In this document: positions 25,613 through 34,017 of the stretch, piece by piece | Layout of the letters: each line of letters opens with the position of its first letter | Position numbering within the stretch: the stretch's first letter is position 1 | DNA from: Kocuria varians | GTDB taxonomy: Bacteria; Actinomycetota; Actinomycetes; Actinomycetales; Micrococcaceae | Direction of reading: 5' to 3' | DNA: 64,000 bases | Assembly: GCF_006539885.1 (NCBI RefSeq) | Contig: NZ_BJNW01000002.1 | Coordinates: 148,414-212,413 of the forward strand | The notes under the pieces: model-generated | Databases searched by the model: none | Told to the model about the DNA's origin: nothing | Seen by the model: the letters and a program-made list of their open reading frames with translations, nothing else | Made by a program: the position numbers and the translations under genes

Positions 25613-27745
25613 GTGAGCACCCAGACCCAGGCGCCCGACGCCGCACCCCAGATCCTGCCCAGCTTCGTGAAGGGGCAGTGGTGGCGGCCGGAGCAGCCCG
25701 AGCGCGTCGCGGACGTGCGGGACGCCGCCAGCGGGGAACTCGTGGCCCGCGTGAGCACGGACGGCATCGACACCGCCGGGGCCGTGGAGTACGGGCGCAC
25801 CGTGGGACATGCCTCCCTCGGAGAGCTGCGGATCCACGACCGCGCGCTGATCCTCAAGCAGCTCGCGCAGTACCTGGGCGAGCACAAGGAGGAGCTGTAC
25901 GAGCTCTCCTACGCGACGGGTTCCACCGCCAAGGACCACCTGATCGACATCGACGGCGGCATCGGCACGCTGTTCACCTTCTCCTCCAAGGGCCGCCGAG
26001 AGCTGCCCAACGCGAACGTGGTCGTGGACGGCGCCGTGGAGCAGCTCTCCCGGGACGGCTCCTTCCTGGGCGAGCACGTCTACACGCGGCTGCCCGGCGT
26101 GGCCGTGCAGATCAACGCGTTCAACTTCCCCGTGTGGGGCATGCTCGAGAAATTCGCGCCCGCGTTCATCGCCGGAGTGCCCAGCATCGTGAAGCCGGCG
26201 ACCCCCACCGGCTACGTCACGGAGGCGTGCGTGCGGCTCATGCTGGACTCCGGGCTGCTGCCGGAGGGATCGCTGCAGCTGATCTCCGGCTCCGCGCGGG
26301 ACCTGCTCGACCACCTGGACGCCCGGGACCACGTGGCCTTCACCGGTTCCGCGGCCACGGCGCAGTCCCTGCGGGCGCACTCGAACGTCCAGGAGAAGGG
26401 GGTGCGCTTCACAGCGGAGACGGACTCCCTCAACGCCGCCATCATGGCGCCGGACGTCACCGAGGACTCCCCCGAGTTCGAGGCGTTCGTGAAGTCGGTG
26501 GTCCTGGAGGTCACCGCCAAGGCCGGGCAGAAGTGCACCGCGATCCGACGGGTGATCGTGCCGCAGGAGATCCGCGGCGCCGTGGTCGAGGCGATCACGA
26601 AGCGCGTGGCCGAGCGCGCCGCCGTCGGCGATCCGCGCGACGCCGCCACGACCGTGGGTCCGCTTGCGTCCGAGGAGCAGTACTTCGAGGTGCTGCGCTC
26701 CGTGCGCGCACTGATCGACGCCGGTGCGAGCGTGGAGCTCGGCGGCCCGGAGGAGCTGTCCTCGGTCCCGGAGCACGGCGCGTTCTTCCCCGTGACGGTC
26801 CTGTCCTTCGACGACGCCCGCACCCCCGCCGTGCACGAGGTCGAGGCGTTCGGTCCGGTCACCTCCGTGCTCGGCTACTCGGGCGACGTCGCGGACGCGG
26901 TGGAGATCGCGGCGCTGGGCGGTGGCTCCCTGGTGGCCACCGTGTGCACGCACTCCCCGGAGCTCGCGGCGCAGTTCCTCTCCGGGATCGGGGCCCACCA
27001 CGGCCGCGTGCTGTTCCTGGACCGCGACGACGCCAAGACCTCCACCGGCCACGGCTCCCCCGTGCCGCACCTCGTCCACGGCGGCCCCGGCCGCGCGGGC
27101 GGCGGCGAGGAGCTGGGCGGCGTGCGCGCGGTGAAGCACTACATGCAGCGCACCGCCGTGCAGGGCTCCCCTGACCTGCTCACCGGCATCACCGGCCAGT
27201 GGCACTGGGGGGCGAGCGCCACCACCGTGACCCGCGAGGACGTGGAGAACGGCACGGGCGAGCACCCGTTCCGCAAGTCCCTGGAGACCCTGCGGATCGG
27301 GGACCAGTTCGTCTCGGACCTGCGCACGGTGAAGCTCGAGGACATCCTCGAGTTCGCGGAGAAGACCGGTGACACGTTCTACGCGCACACGGACGAGGAG
27401 GCCGCCACGGCCAACCCGTTCTTCCCGCGCCGCGTGGCGCACGGCTACCTGCTGGTCTCGTGGGCCGCCGGGCTGTTCGTGGAGCCCTCCCCGGGACCGG
27501 TGCTCGCCAACTACGGGCTGGAGAACCTGCGCTTCATCACCCCGGTGACGTACGACGACGCCATCCGCGTGACCCTGACCGCCAATAAGATCACACCCCG
27601 CGTCACGGACGAGTACGGCGAGGTCGCCTGGGACGCCCGCCTGACCAACCAGAACGACGAGATCGTGGCCACCTACGACGTCCTGACCCTGGTGGCCAAG
27701 CAGTGGCCCACGCCGGAGAGCGAAGCGGGCCAGGACATGGCATGA
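25613..27745 (+). CDS. paaZ: Oxepin-CoA hydrolase / semialdehyde dehydrogenase
   Basis: Bifunctional enzyme of 710 residues that opens the oxepin-CoA ring and oxidises the resulting aldehyde in phenylacetate catabolism. Residues to about 540 are an aldehyde dehydrogenase domain (INAFNFPVWG, FTGSAATAQ, glutamate in RFTAETDSLN, catalytic Cys in AGQKCTAIRRVIV). From about 555 there is a MaoC-type hydratase domain (FYAHTDEEAATANPFF then RRVAHGYLLVSWAAG). Both active sites look intact. GTG start with CGGAGG upstream. The next gene overlaps its stop. Confidence 0.95.
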   Translation: MSTQTQAPDAAPQILPSFVKGQWWRPEQPERVADVRDAASGELVARVSTDGIDTAGAVEYGRTVGHASLGELRIHDRALILKQLAQYLGEHKEELYELSYATGSTAKDHLIDIDGGIGTLFTFSSKGRRELPNANVVVDGAVEQLSRDGSFLGEHVYTRLPGVAVQINAFNFPVWGMLEKFAPAFIAGVPSIVKPATPTGYVTEACVRLMLDSGLLPEGSLQLISGSARDLLDHLDARDHVAFTGSAATAQSLRAHSNVQEKGVRFTAETDSLNAAIMAPDVTEDSPEFEAFVKSVVLEVTAKAGQKCTAIRRVIVPQEIRGAVVEAITKRVAERAAVGDPRDAATTVGPLASEEQYFEVLRSVRALIDAGASVELGGPEELSSVPEHGAFFPVTVLSFDDARTPAVHEVEAFGPVTSVLGYSGDVADAVEIAALGGGSLVATVCTHSPELAAQFLSGIGAHHGRVLFLDRDDAKTSTGHGSPVPHLVHGGPGRAGGGEELGGVRAVKHYMQRTAVQGSPDLLTGITGQWHWGASATTVTREDVENGTGEHPFRKSLETLRIGDQFVSDLRTVKLEDILEFAEKTGDTFYAHTDEEAATANPFFPRRVAHGYLLVSWAAGLFVEPSPGPVLANYGLENLRFITPVTYDDAIRVTLTANKITPRVTDEYGEVAWDARLTNQNDEIVATYDVLTLVAKQWPTPESEAGQDMA

Positions 27746-28236
27746 CGATCCACGTGGTGGACGCCTGCTGGGCGCTGCCGGATGGAACCCGGTGCCAGCC
27801 CAGCCGGGCGTGCCTCGAGGACGTCCCCGCGGTCGTGCGCCTCCTGGCGGACGATCCGCTGGGGAGCGCTCGCGAAGGCGGGGACATGGGCACCTACGAG
27901 CGCGCCTTCCAGGAGATCGACGCCGATCCGCACCAGTTCCTGACCGCCGTCCGGAACGACGCGGGCGACGTGGTGGGCACCATGCAACTCACGGTGATCC
28001 CCGGCCTGTCCCGCGGGGGCGCGCGCCGCCTGCAGATCGAGTCCGTCCGGGTGACCTCCACCCTGCGCCGCCAGGAACTGGGCGAGCGGATGTTCACGTG
28101 GGCGGAGACCGTTGCACTCGCCTCCGGGTGCTCACTGCTCCAGCTGACCACCGACACCTCACGGCCCGATGCCCACCGCTTCTACGAACGCCTGGGCTAC
28201 CGCCCGTCCCACGTCGGTTTCAAGAAGCAGCTGTAG
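27742..28236 (+). CDS. GNAT-family N-acetyltransferase
   Basis: Protein of 164 residues. RLQIESVRVTSTLRRQELGE contains the acetyl-CoA loop (R-R-Q-x-x-G), and DTSRPDAHRFYERLGY is the C-terminal GNAT signature followed by FKKQL, typical of a large actinobacterial GNAT group. Its ATG overlaps the paaZ stop (ATGA), so it is co-translated with paaZ and falls under the same operator. Acceptor unknown; detoxification of a reactive phenylacetate intermediate is only a guess from coupling. Confidence 0.85.
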   Translation: MTIHVVDACWALPDGTRCQPSRACLEDVPAVVRLLADDPLGSAREGGDMGTYERAFQEIDADPHQFLTAVRNDAGDVVGTMQLTVIPGLSRGGARRLQIESVRVTSTLRRQELGERMFTWAETVALASGCSLLQLTTDTSRPDAHRFYERLGYRPSHVGFKKQL

Positions 28237-28293
28237 GGACCGGACCCGGCATCCCAGCTGTACTGACCTGGCACAATGACCAGAAGCGTTCAT

Positions 28294-28332
28294 ATACTTC
28301 TTTATAATTGAACTCCTTCTATAAAGGAGTAT
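28294..28332 (+). promoter_or_regulatory. RBS-sequestering leader hairpin
   Basis: ATACTTCTTTATA (28294-28306) pairs along all 13 positions with TATAAAGGAGTAT (28320-28332), one pair being G-U. The right arm contains the AAAGGAG ribosome binding site of the ATPase gene. The 13-base loop carries CTCCTT, which can itself pair with AAGGAG. AT content is far above the surroundings. Confidence 0.7.
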
Positions 28333-28334
28333 CC

Positions 28335-29495
28335 ATGCAACGCTCCCCTTACACGCCGGGCGAGGTCACGACTTTCCTCCCTGGGCGGGAGACGCACATG
28401 CGTCGGCTGCGCTCCCAAATGCAGCTTGTAGCGGATGAGGGGGCGTTCATTGCCCGCCCGCGGGTGTTCGTGGGGAGCCGAGGGGTGGGAAAGACCTCCC
28501 TGCTGCGATACGCGCAGAAGGCCGCACGTGAACGAGGACTGGCCACGGTCTGGATCACCGCGGGCGACGCCGATCTCCTGCCGGTCCTGTCCGCAGAGCT
28601 GGAAAAGCTGACCGCGACCTGGCACTCCTCGGCCGCGCAGGAGATCACGTCCCTGATTCGGAACCTCGAGTTTTCCTTGAGCATCCCCGGGTTCGGAGTG
28701 AGCACCGGCCCGAGCCAGCGACCGGCTGCCGTGGAGGCCCCCGGTCAGGCGCTGGAAGCCCTGATCGCCGCCACCGCACGCACGCTGCACAAGGGCGGAG
28801 GGGGTCTGGCGATCTTCATCGATGAGTTTCGGACAGCCGATCACACCGCCCTGAAGGCTCTGGCCTACGCGTGGCAGCACCTTCGGTCCCAGGAAGGAGC
28901 TTCCGTTCCGGCCACGCTCGTCGGGGCCGGCCTCGGCCACACCTCAGATGTGGTCACGGATGCCGCCACCTTCGGTGAACGTTTCGAGTTCATCCGTTTG
29001 AAGGACCTCAGCCGGGACGCCGCGTACGAAGCCCTGGCGGGGCCCGCCGAGACCCTCGGGGTGACGTGGCATCACAGCGCCATCGAAGCAGTTCTGGAGA
29101 AGGCTCACGGCTATCCCCATTTCCTGCAGCTCTGGGCCCACGCCGCCTGGGAGGCAGCGGGCTCCCCCCACCCCGGCGGGATGATCACGCTGGGGGCGGT
29201 CGAGGCATCCGAGGACGAGGTGCACGATCAGCTTGACGTCTTCTACCGCACGAGGTGGGGCAAGGCCACACCCGCAGAACGTGAGCTGCTCCGTGCAGTG
29301 GCTCAGCAGACAAGCCCAACTCCGCGCAGAGCTGACGTTGCGGCAACACTCGGAAAACCGACCACCGCGATCAGCATGGCCCGGCGCTCTCTCATGGACA
29401 AGGGCATCCTGGACTCCCCGGGGCGAGGTCTGCTCTCTTTTACCGCTCCTGGTTTCAGTGACTACATCCTGGAGCACGAAGGAACAGAGGACTGA
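28335..29495 (+). CDS. AAA-type ATPase with C-terminal winged helix (Orc1/Cdc6-like)
   Basis: Protein of 386 residues. Walker A GSRGVGKTS is at 47-55, and the Walker B LAIFIDEF at 158-165 ends in Asp-Glu. A sensor segment PATLVGAGLG and an AAA lid with GYPHFLQLWAHAAWE follow. The last 80 residues look like a winged helix (RADVAATLGKPTTAISMARR). The architecture resembles AAA_16/Orc1-like ATPases found as orphan genes, in toxin-antitoxin-like loci and on mobile elements. It interrupts the phenylacetate region, has an AT-rich leader and no obvious partner. Start ATG 28335. Function unknown. Confidence 0.85.
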   Translation: MQRSPYTPGEVTTFLPGRETHMRRLRSQMQLVADEGAFIARPRVFVGSRGVGKTSLLRYAQKAARERGLATVWITAGDADLLPVLSAELEKLTATWHSSAAQEITSLIRNLEFSLSIPGFGVSTGPSQRPAAVEAPGQALEALIAATARTLHKGGGGLAIFIDEFRTADHTALKALAYAWQHLRSQEGASVPATLVGAGLGHTSDVVTDAATFGERFEFIRLKDLSRDAAYEALAGPAETLGVTWHHSAIEAVLEKAHGYPHFLQLWAHAAWEAAGSPHPGGMITLGAVEASEDEVHDQLDVFYRTRWGKATPAERELLRAVAQQTSPTPRRADVAATLGKPTTAISMARRSLMDKGILDSPGRGLLSFTAPGFSDYILEHEGTED

Positions 29496-29507
29496 CCCCC
29501 CACCTGC

Positions 29508-29921
29508 TCACCGCATGATCGCGAGCGTGGTGCACCCGAGGTCCGGGGTGGGGCGGAAGCCCAGCGAACGGTAGAGCGCGAGCACGTGGGCGTTCCGGGC
29601 GGCATCGTCAGTGGTGATGTACGTCTGGCGGATGTGCGCCGTCTCGGCCAGCACCTCGGCGAGCAGTGCCCGCCCGATCCCTCGCAGCTGGTGCCCCGGG
29701 TCCACCAGGAGGTCCTGGATGTACGCGACCGTGGCGCCGTCGCCCACCACGCGCGCCAGCCCTACGAGTTCGCCGTCCGCCCACGCCGAGACCACCAGCC
29801 AAGAGTTCTCGACCATGGGTCCGAAGTTCTCGGGGCGGCTCGTGTAGGTGCTCCACCCGACGGCGTCGTACAGGCGGATCAGCGCGGACGGGTCGATCAT
29901 CCGGGAGCGTGAGAGTCGCAC
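29508..29921 (-). CDS. GNAT-family N-acetyltransferase
   Basis: Protein of 137 residues. LIRLYDAVGWSTYTSRPENF is the usual N-terminus of a small GNAT group, the acetyl-CoA loop is QLRGIGRALLAEVL, and ARNAHVLALYRSLGFRPTPD is the C-terminal signature. The GTG start lies one base after the paaR stop, so it is probably coupled to paaR. ATG 29900 is a possible shorter start. Convergent with the AAA ATPase gene with 12 bases between stops. Substrate unknown. Confidence 0.85.
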   Translation of the reverse strand: MRLSRSRMIDPSALIRLYDAVGWSTYTSRPENFGPMVENSWLVVSAWADGELVGLARVVGDGATVAYIQDLLVDPGHQLRGIGRALLAEVLAETAHIRQTYITTDDAARNAHVLALYRSLGFRPTPDLGCTTLAIMR

Positions 29922-29922
29922 T

Positions 29923-30573
29923 CTAGCTGCGGAGCTCGGACGGGGGCTGCGTCCGCAGTCCCGAGAAGATGATCGTGACCACGGTGGCCGCGAGCTGGTC
30001 CACCGTGCCGGAGCGACCCGGCTGGTACCAGTCCACGATGGAGTTGACCATGCCCAGCATCAGGCGCGGGGCGGACTTCCCGGAGATGTCCGTGCGCAGC
30101 TCGCCGCGCTCCTGTGCCTGGCGCACCAGGTCCTCCACGGTGCGGGTCAGGTGACGACGCCGCTGCAGCGCCGCCTCCTCGACCTCCGAGTTCCCGCGCA
30201 GCCGCAGCAACAGGGTCACGTACGGCATCTGCGCCACGAGCACCCGCACGGAGCCGTCCAAGATCTGCTCAAGCTTGTTCACGGGGTCGCTGTCGTTCGC
30301 GAGCACCTCCGAGAACACGGCCTCCAGCGCATCCAGGGCGCGGTCCAGGGCCTGCCCGAGGATCGCCTCCTTGGACTCCACGTGGTGGTAGATCGCGGAC
30401 TTGGAGATCCCCAGGTGCTTGGACAGGGTGCCCATGGAGGTGGCGTCGTAGCCGTAGCGGTTGAAGACGTCCACGCACACGGACAGCAGGGTCTCCCGGT
30501 CGTAGCCGGGACGCCCGCGCTTGGGCGCCGCGGCGGCATCGTCGGAAGCGGGGGGCTTGCTCTCGGGGGACAT
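29923..30573 (-). CDS. paaR: TetR-family regulator, probable PaaR
   Basis: Protein of 216 residues. A disordered N-terminal tail, then a TetR helix-turn-helix (MGTLSKHLGISKSAIYHHVE, about residues 45-66) and an all-helical ligand domain. It lies downstream of paaK on the same strand. Five GAACGATCGGTCGGTTAT-like sites precede the phenylacetate genes, as expected for PaaR, which in Corynebacterium releases DNA on binding phenylacetyl-CoA. No operator is seen right at its own start. The tail DDAAAA is encoded by a one-mismatch 12-mer. Confidence 0.82.
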   Translation of the reverse strand: MSPESKPPASDDAAAAPKRGRPGYDRETLLSVCVDVFNRYGYDATSMGTLSKHLGISKSAIYHHVESKEAILGQALDRALDALEAVFSEVLANDSDPVNKLEQILDGSVRVLVAQMPYVTLLLRLRGNSEVEEAALQRRRHLTRTVEDLVRQAQERGELRTDISGKSAPRLMLGMVNSIVDWYQPGRSGTVDQLAATVVTIIFSGLRTQPPSELRS

Positions 30574-30672
30574 CTTCGTGCACCTCGACCTTCTGCCGGG
30601 AACGGAGTCATCAGGTTACCGGCTCGTCACCCGGGCCCCGTTCCCGCGGAGGTCCCTCAGCAACACCGGGAC

Positions 30673-32010
30673 TTACTTGTCGCGGTGGTCGTAGACGCGC
30701 CGCAGCTTGCCGGAGGACCGGGCGAGGGTGTCCGGCTCGGCGATGTCGATGGTGGCGCTCGAGCCGATCTTCGTCTTGATCTCGTGCAGCAACCCGCGCC
30801 CGCCCTCCTGGGCCTCCTCCACGGTGGCGTCCTCGCGCCGCTCGATGTGGATGGTCATCTGGTCCATGCGGTTCGGCCGCGTGATCTCGAGCGTGAAGTG
30901 CGGCGAGAGCGCCGGGATCTTCAGCGCGAGCTCCTCGATCTGGGACGGAAAGAGGTTCACGCCGCGCAGGATGATCATGTCGTCCGAGCGCCCGGTGATC
31001 CTGCCCATCCGGCGGTGCCCCGGACGCGCGGTGCCGGGCAGCAGCCGCGTGAGGTCGTGGGTGCGGTAGCGGATGATCGGCAGCGCCTGCTTGGTCAGCG
31101 CGGTGAAGACGAGCTCGCCGGGGCGCCCGGTGTCCTGCACGGTGTCGTCGAACGGGTCGATGATCTCCGGGCGGAAGTGGTCCTCCCAGATGTGCGAGCC
31201 GTCCTTGGTCTCGCAGGACTCGCCGGCCACGCCAGGGCCCATGACCTCGGAGAGACCGTAGATGTCGCTCGCGGAGATGTTGAACGTCTTCTCGATCTCG
31301 TGGCGCATCTCCTCGGTCCAGGGCTCTGCACCCAGGACCGCGTGGCGCAGGGAGGTCTCGCGCGGGTCCAGACCCAGCTTGCGGAACCCGTCCGCGATGG
31401 TCAGCAGGTAGGTGGGGGTGGAGAGGATGGCCTGCGGCTCGAAGTCGCGGATCAGCTGGACCTGCTTCTCGGTCTGCCCGCCGGACATGGGGATCACCGC
31501 GCACCCGAGCCGCTCCGCGCCGTAGTGCGCCCCCAGCCCGCCGGTGAACAGCCCGTAGCCGTACGCGTTGTGCACCTTGTCCCCGGGGTTGATGCCGGAG
31601 AGCCGGAAGCAGCGGGCCACGAGGGTCCCCCACGTCTGCAGGTCCTCCTCCGTGTACGCCACCACGGTGGGCTGGCCGGTGGTGCCCGACGACGCGTGGA
31701 TGCGGCGGATCTCGGACATGGGCGTGGCCAGCGCCTTGAACGGATACGCCTTCCGGAGGAACTCCTTGTCCGTGTACGGGAACTTGGCGAGGTCCTCGAG
31801 CTCGTGGAAGTCGTCCGGGTGCACGCCGTGCTCGTCGAAGAGCTCCCGGTACGCGGAGACGTTCTCGTACGCGTAGTGCAGGGTCCAGTTCAGGCGCTCC
31901 GTCTGCAGCGCCTCGATCTGGTCCCGGCTCATCAGTTCCTCGGGATCCGGTTGCGACGGGTCCTGGGAGGCCACCGGGTGGTACGGATTGGGGACGGAGC
32001 ACGACGTCAT
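30673..32010 (-). CDS. paaK: Phenylacetate-CoA ligase
   Basis: AMP-forming ligase of 445 residues that activates phenylacetate, the committed first step. The P-loop is HASSGTTGQPTVVAYT, the adenylate motifs are GAEPWTEEM and SDIYGLSEVMGPGVAGE, and the hinge is GRSDDMIILRGVNLFPSQIE, all diagnostic of PaaK. Start ATG 32010; no strong ribosome binding site, but paaI ends only five bases upstream, so coupling is likely. paaI-paaK are transcribed from the divergent promoter region shared with paaA. Confidence 0.96.
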   Translation of the reverse strand: MTSCSVPNPYHPVASQDPSQPDPEELMSRDQIEALQTERLNWTLHYAYENVSAYRELFDEHGVHPDDFHELEDLAKFPYTDKEFLRKAYPFKALATPMSEIRRIHASSGTTGQPTVVAYTEEDLQTWGTLVARCFRLSGINPGDKVHNAYGYGLFTGGLGAHYGAERLGCAVIPMSGGQTEKQVQLIRDFEPQAILSTPTYLLTIADGFRKLGLDPRETSLRHAVLGAEPWTEEMRHEIEKTFNISASDIYGLSEVMGPGVAGESCETKDGSHIWEDHFRPEIIDPFDDTVQDTGRPGELVFTALTKQALPIIRYRTHDLTRLLPGTARPGHRRMGRITGRSDDMIILRGVNLFPSQIEELALKIPALSPHFTLEITRPNRMDQMTIHIERREDATVEEAQEGGRGLLHEIKTKIGSSATIDIAEPDTLARSSGKLRRVYDHRDK

Positions 32011-32015
32011 GGGAT

Positions 32016-32426
32016 TCACGCTTTCTGGCGAAGGGGCACGGTGCGGCTGCGACCGCGGAACTGGGCGACGACGTCGCCGTCCTGGGTGGAGACGGTGATG
32101 TCGCACAGTCCGCTGCGTCCGGTGGTTGCGATCTGACGGCCCTCGGCGACGAGGGTCTGTCCGGGGTGGGCGGAGCTGAGGAAGTTGATGTCCACACCCT
32201 GGGCCACGGTCATGGAGGTGCCGTCCGGCTCGGGGTCGTTGCAGGTCATGGCGAAGCAGGAGTCTGCGAGCGCGAAGACCATGCCGCCGTGCACGATGCC
32301 GAACCCGTTGAGCATCTCCTCCCGCACGGGCATGGAGATCACGCAGTGCCCCGGGTCTGCCCGCTGCACGGTGATGCCCAGCCACTCGGACGCGTGGTCT
32401 CCGTCGAGAACGGCATGGTGGGGCAC
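32016..32426 (-). CDS. paaI: PaaI acyl-CoA thioesterase
   Basis: Hotdog-fold thioesterase of 136 residues. The signature NGFGIVHGGMVFALADSCFA includes the HGG and catalytic Asp, and FLSSAHPGQTLVAEGRQIA follows. PaaI hydrolyses stalled ring-hydroxylated phenylacetyl-CoA to rescue CoA. GTG start at 32426 behind GAGGAGTCCCC. First gene of paaI-paaK, with a PaaR-like operator at 32447, about 20 bases upstream. Confidence 0.94.
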   Translation of the reverse strand: MPHHAVLDGDHASEWLGITVQRADPGHCVISMPVREEMLNGFGIVHGGMVFALADSCFAMTCNDPEPDGTSMTVAQGVDINFLSSAHPGQTLVAEGRQIATTGRSGLCDITVSTQDGDVVAQFRGRSRTVPLRQKA

Positions 32427-32446
32427 GGGGACTCCTCAGATTTTCA

Positions 32447-32464
32447 GAACGATCGGTCAGTAGG
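32447..32464 (-). promoter_or_regulatory. PaaR-like operator of paaI-paaK
   Basis: GAACGATCGGTCAGTAGG. Read on the minus strand it contains ACTGACCGATCGTTC, the same core as the paaZ operator. Confidence 0.7.
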
Positions 32465-32475
32465 TAACCGCGAAA

Positions 32476-32491
32476 TGTGATCTGTGTCAAC
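32476..32491. promoter_or_regulatory. CRP/GlxR-like site in the paaI-paaA intergenic region
   Basis: TGTGATCTGTGTCAAC: left arm TGTGA perfect, right arm TCAAC against TCACA. It lies on the paaI side. Confidence 0.4.
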
Positions 32492-32542
32492 AGAAATCGG
32501 CCCCGTGAACCGTTGACGACGCCGCCTCGTGCGGGTCGAGAA

Positions 32543-32593
32543 TGTGTTGACGATCACACAGGGGGCCTATATTCTGAACGAGCGGTCGGTTAT
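32543..32593 (+). promoter_or_regulatory. paaA promoter with CRP-like site and PaaR-like operator
   Basis: TTGACG (32547-32552), 17-base spacer, TATTCT (32570-32575): a near-consensus sigma-A-type promoter. TGTGTTGACGATCACA (32543-32558) is a CRP/GlxR-like palindrome covering the -35. GAACGAGCGGTCGGTTAT (32576-32593) directly follows the -10 and would block initiation when bound. Confidence 0.75.
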
Positions 32594-32659
32594 TATTGCC
32601 GGCAGCGTACAGACTTCATCCTCCGCTCCCATTTCACCCGCGAACCGAGGACACACACC

Positions 32660-33724
32660 ATGACCGAGCAGACCACTGCCGCGGACCAGGCGGATCTCAC
32701 CGCCGAGCAGCAGCACTTCGACCACCTCATCAGCGAGGACTCCCGCGTGGAGCCCCGCGACTGGATGCCCGAGGCCTACCGCAAGAGCCTGACCCGTCAG
32801 GTCTCCCAGCACGCGCACTCGGAGATCATCGGCATGCAGCCGGAGGCCAACTGGATCACGCGCGCGCCGAGCCTCAAGCGCAAGGCTGTGCTCATGGCCA
32901 AGGTCCAGGACGAGGCAGGCCACGGGCTGTACCTCTACTCCGCCGCGGAGACCCTGGGCACCCCGCGCTCCGTGCTCAACGAGCAGCTGCTCAGCGGCAA
33001 GGCCAAGTACTCCTCGATCTTCAACTACCCGGCCCGCACCTGGGCGGACATGGGTGCGATCGGCTGGCTCGTGGACGGCGCCGCGATCTGCAACCAGGTG
33101 CCGCTGTGCCGCGCGTCCTACGGCCCGTACGGCCGCGCAATGGTGCGCATCTGCAAGGAGGAGTCCTTCCACCAGCGCCAGGGCTGGGAGATCCTCTACG
33201 AGCTCTCCCACGGCACCGAGGCGCAGAAGCAGATGGCGCAGGACGCCGTGAACCGCTTCTACGGCCCCGCCCTGCAGATGTTCGGCCCCCCGGACGCGGA
33301 CTCCCCCAACTCGCAGCAGTCCATGCAGTGGAACATCAAGCGCTTCTCCAACGACGAGCTGCGCCAGCGCTTCGTGGACATGATCGTGCCGCAGGCGGAG
33401 GCCCTGGGTCTGACCCTGCCGGACCCGGACCTGAAGTGGAACGAGGAGCGCGGGCACTACGACTACGGTCAGCTGGACTGGGACGAGTTCATGTCCGTGA
33501 TCCAGGGCTCCGGCCCGTGCAACGTGCAGCGCATGAAGCGTCGTCGCGAGGCGCACGCCAACGGCGCCTGGGTCCGCGAGGCGGCCGAGGCCTACGCACA
33601 GCGCCAGGCGCGCGAGGCCGCGGAGGCGGCCGCGGCGTCGTCGTCGGCTGATGCCGAGGCCACCGAAGAATTCACCGTCGTCGCGGGGCGCGGCTCCGCC
33701 GAGCTGATCGGAGCGCGGGCATGA
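32660..33724 (+). CDS. paaA: Phenylacetyl-CoA epoxidase, catalytic subunit A
   Basis: Ferritin-like di-iron oxygenase of 354 residues that epoxidises phenylacetyl-CoA. Iron-ligand regions are [10 protein letters not shown] (Glu..His) and [15 protein letters not shown] (Glu-x-x-His). [10 protein letters not shown] and [17 protein letters not shown] are PaaA-specific. The C-terminal tail is an Ala/Ser/Glu-rich linker ([16 protein letters not shown]) made partly by an in-frame 12-mer. Start ATG 32660. paaB starts in its stop codon. First gene of paaABCDE. Confidence 0.97.
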   Translation: MTEQTTAADQADLTAEQQHFDHLISEDSRVEPRDWMPEAYRKSLTRQVSQHAHSEIIGMQPEANWITRAPSLKRKAVLMAKVQDEAGHGLYLYSAAETLGTPRSVLNEQLLSGKAKYSSIFNYPARTWADMGAIGWLVDGAAICNQVPLCRASYGPYGRAMVRICKEESFHQRQGWEILYELSHGTEAQKQMAQDAVNRFYGPALQMFGPPDADSPNSQQSMQWNIKRFSNDELRQRFVDMIVPQAEALGLTLPDPDLKWNEERGHYDYGQLDWDEFMSVIQGSGPCNVQRMKRRREAHANGAWVREAAEAYAQRQAREAAEAAAASSSADAEATEEFTVVAGRGSAELIGARA

Positions 33725-34017
33725 GCGAGAACCAGACCGGCAACTGGCCCCTGTGGGAGGTCTTCGTGCGCTCCTCGCGCGGGCTGTCCCACGTGCACGC
33801 GGGCTCCCTGCACGCCCCGGACGCCACCATGGCCGTGCGCAACGCCCGTGACCTCTACACCCGCCGCAACGAGGGCACGAGCGTGTGGGTGGTCCCCGCG
33901 GACGCCATCACGGCCTCGGACCCGGACTCCAAGGGCGGCTACTTCGAGTCCGCGCAGGGCAAGAGCTACCGCCACGCCACGTACTACACCAAGAGCGAAG
34001 GGGTGAAGCACCTGTGA
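33721..34017 (+). CDS. paaB: Phenylacetyl-CoA epoxidase subunit B
   Basis: Small protein of 98 residues. [20 protein letters not shown] and [19 protein letters not shown] are the PaaB signature, and it is of normal length. It bridges PaaAC dimers in the epoxidase. ATG overlaps the paaA stop, and paaC overlaps its own stop. Confidence 0.96.
   Translation: MSENQTGNWPLWEVFVRSSRGLSHVHAGSLHAPDATMAVRNARDLYTRRNEGTSVWVVPADAITASDPDSKGGYFESAQGKSYRHATYYTKSEGVKHL

Noticed and set aside
28294..28332. Transposon end or attachment site at the AT-rich hairpin
   Set aside because: No second copy, no target duplication and no recombinase found; the arm contains the ribosome binding site, so a leader structure explains it better.
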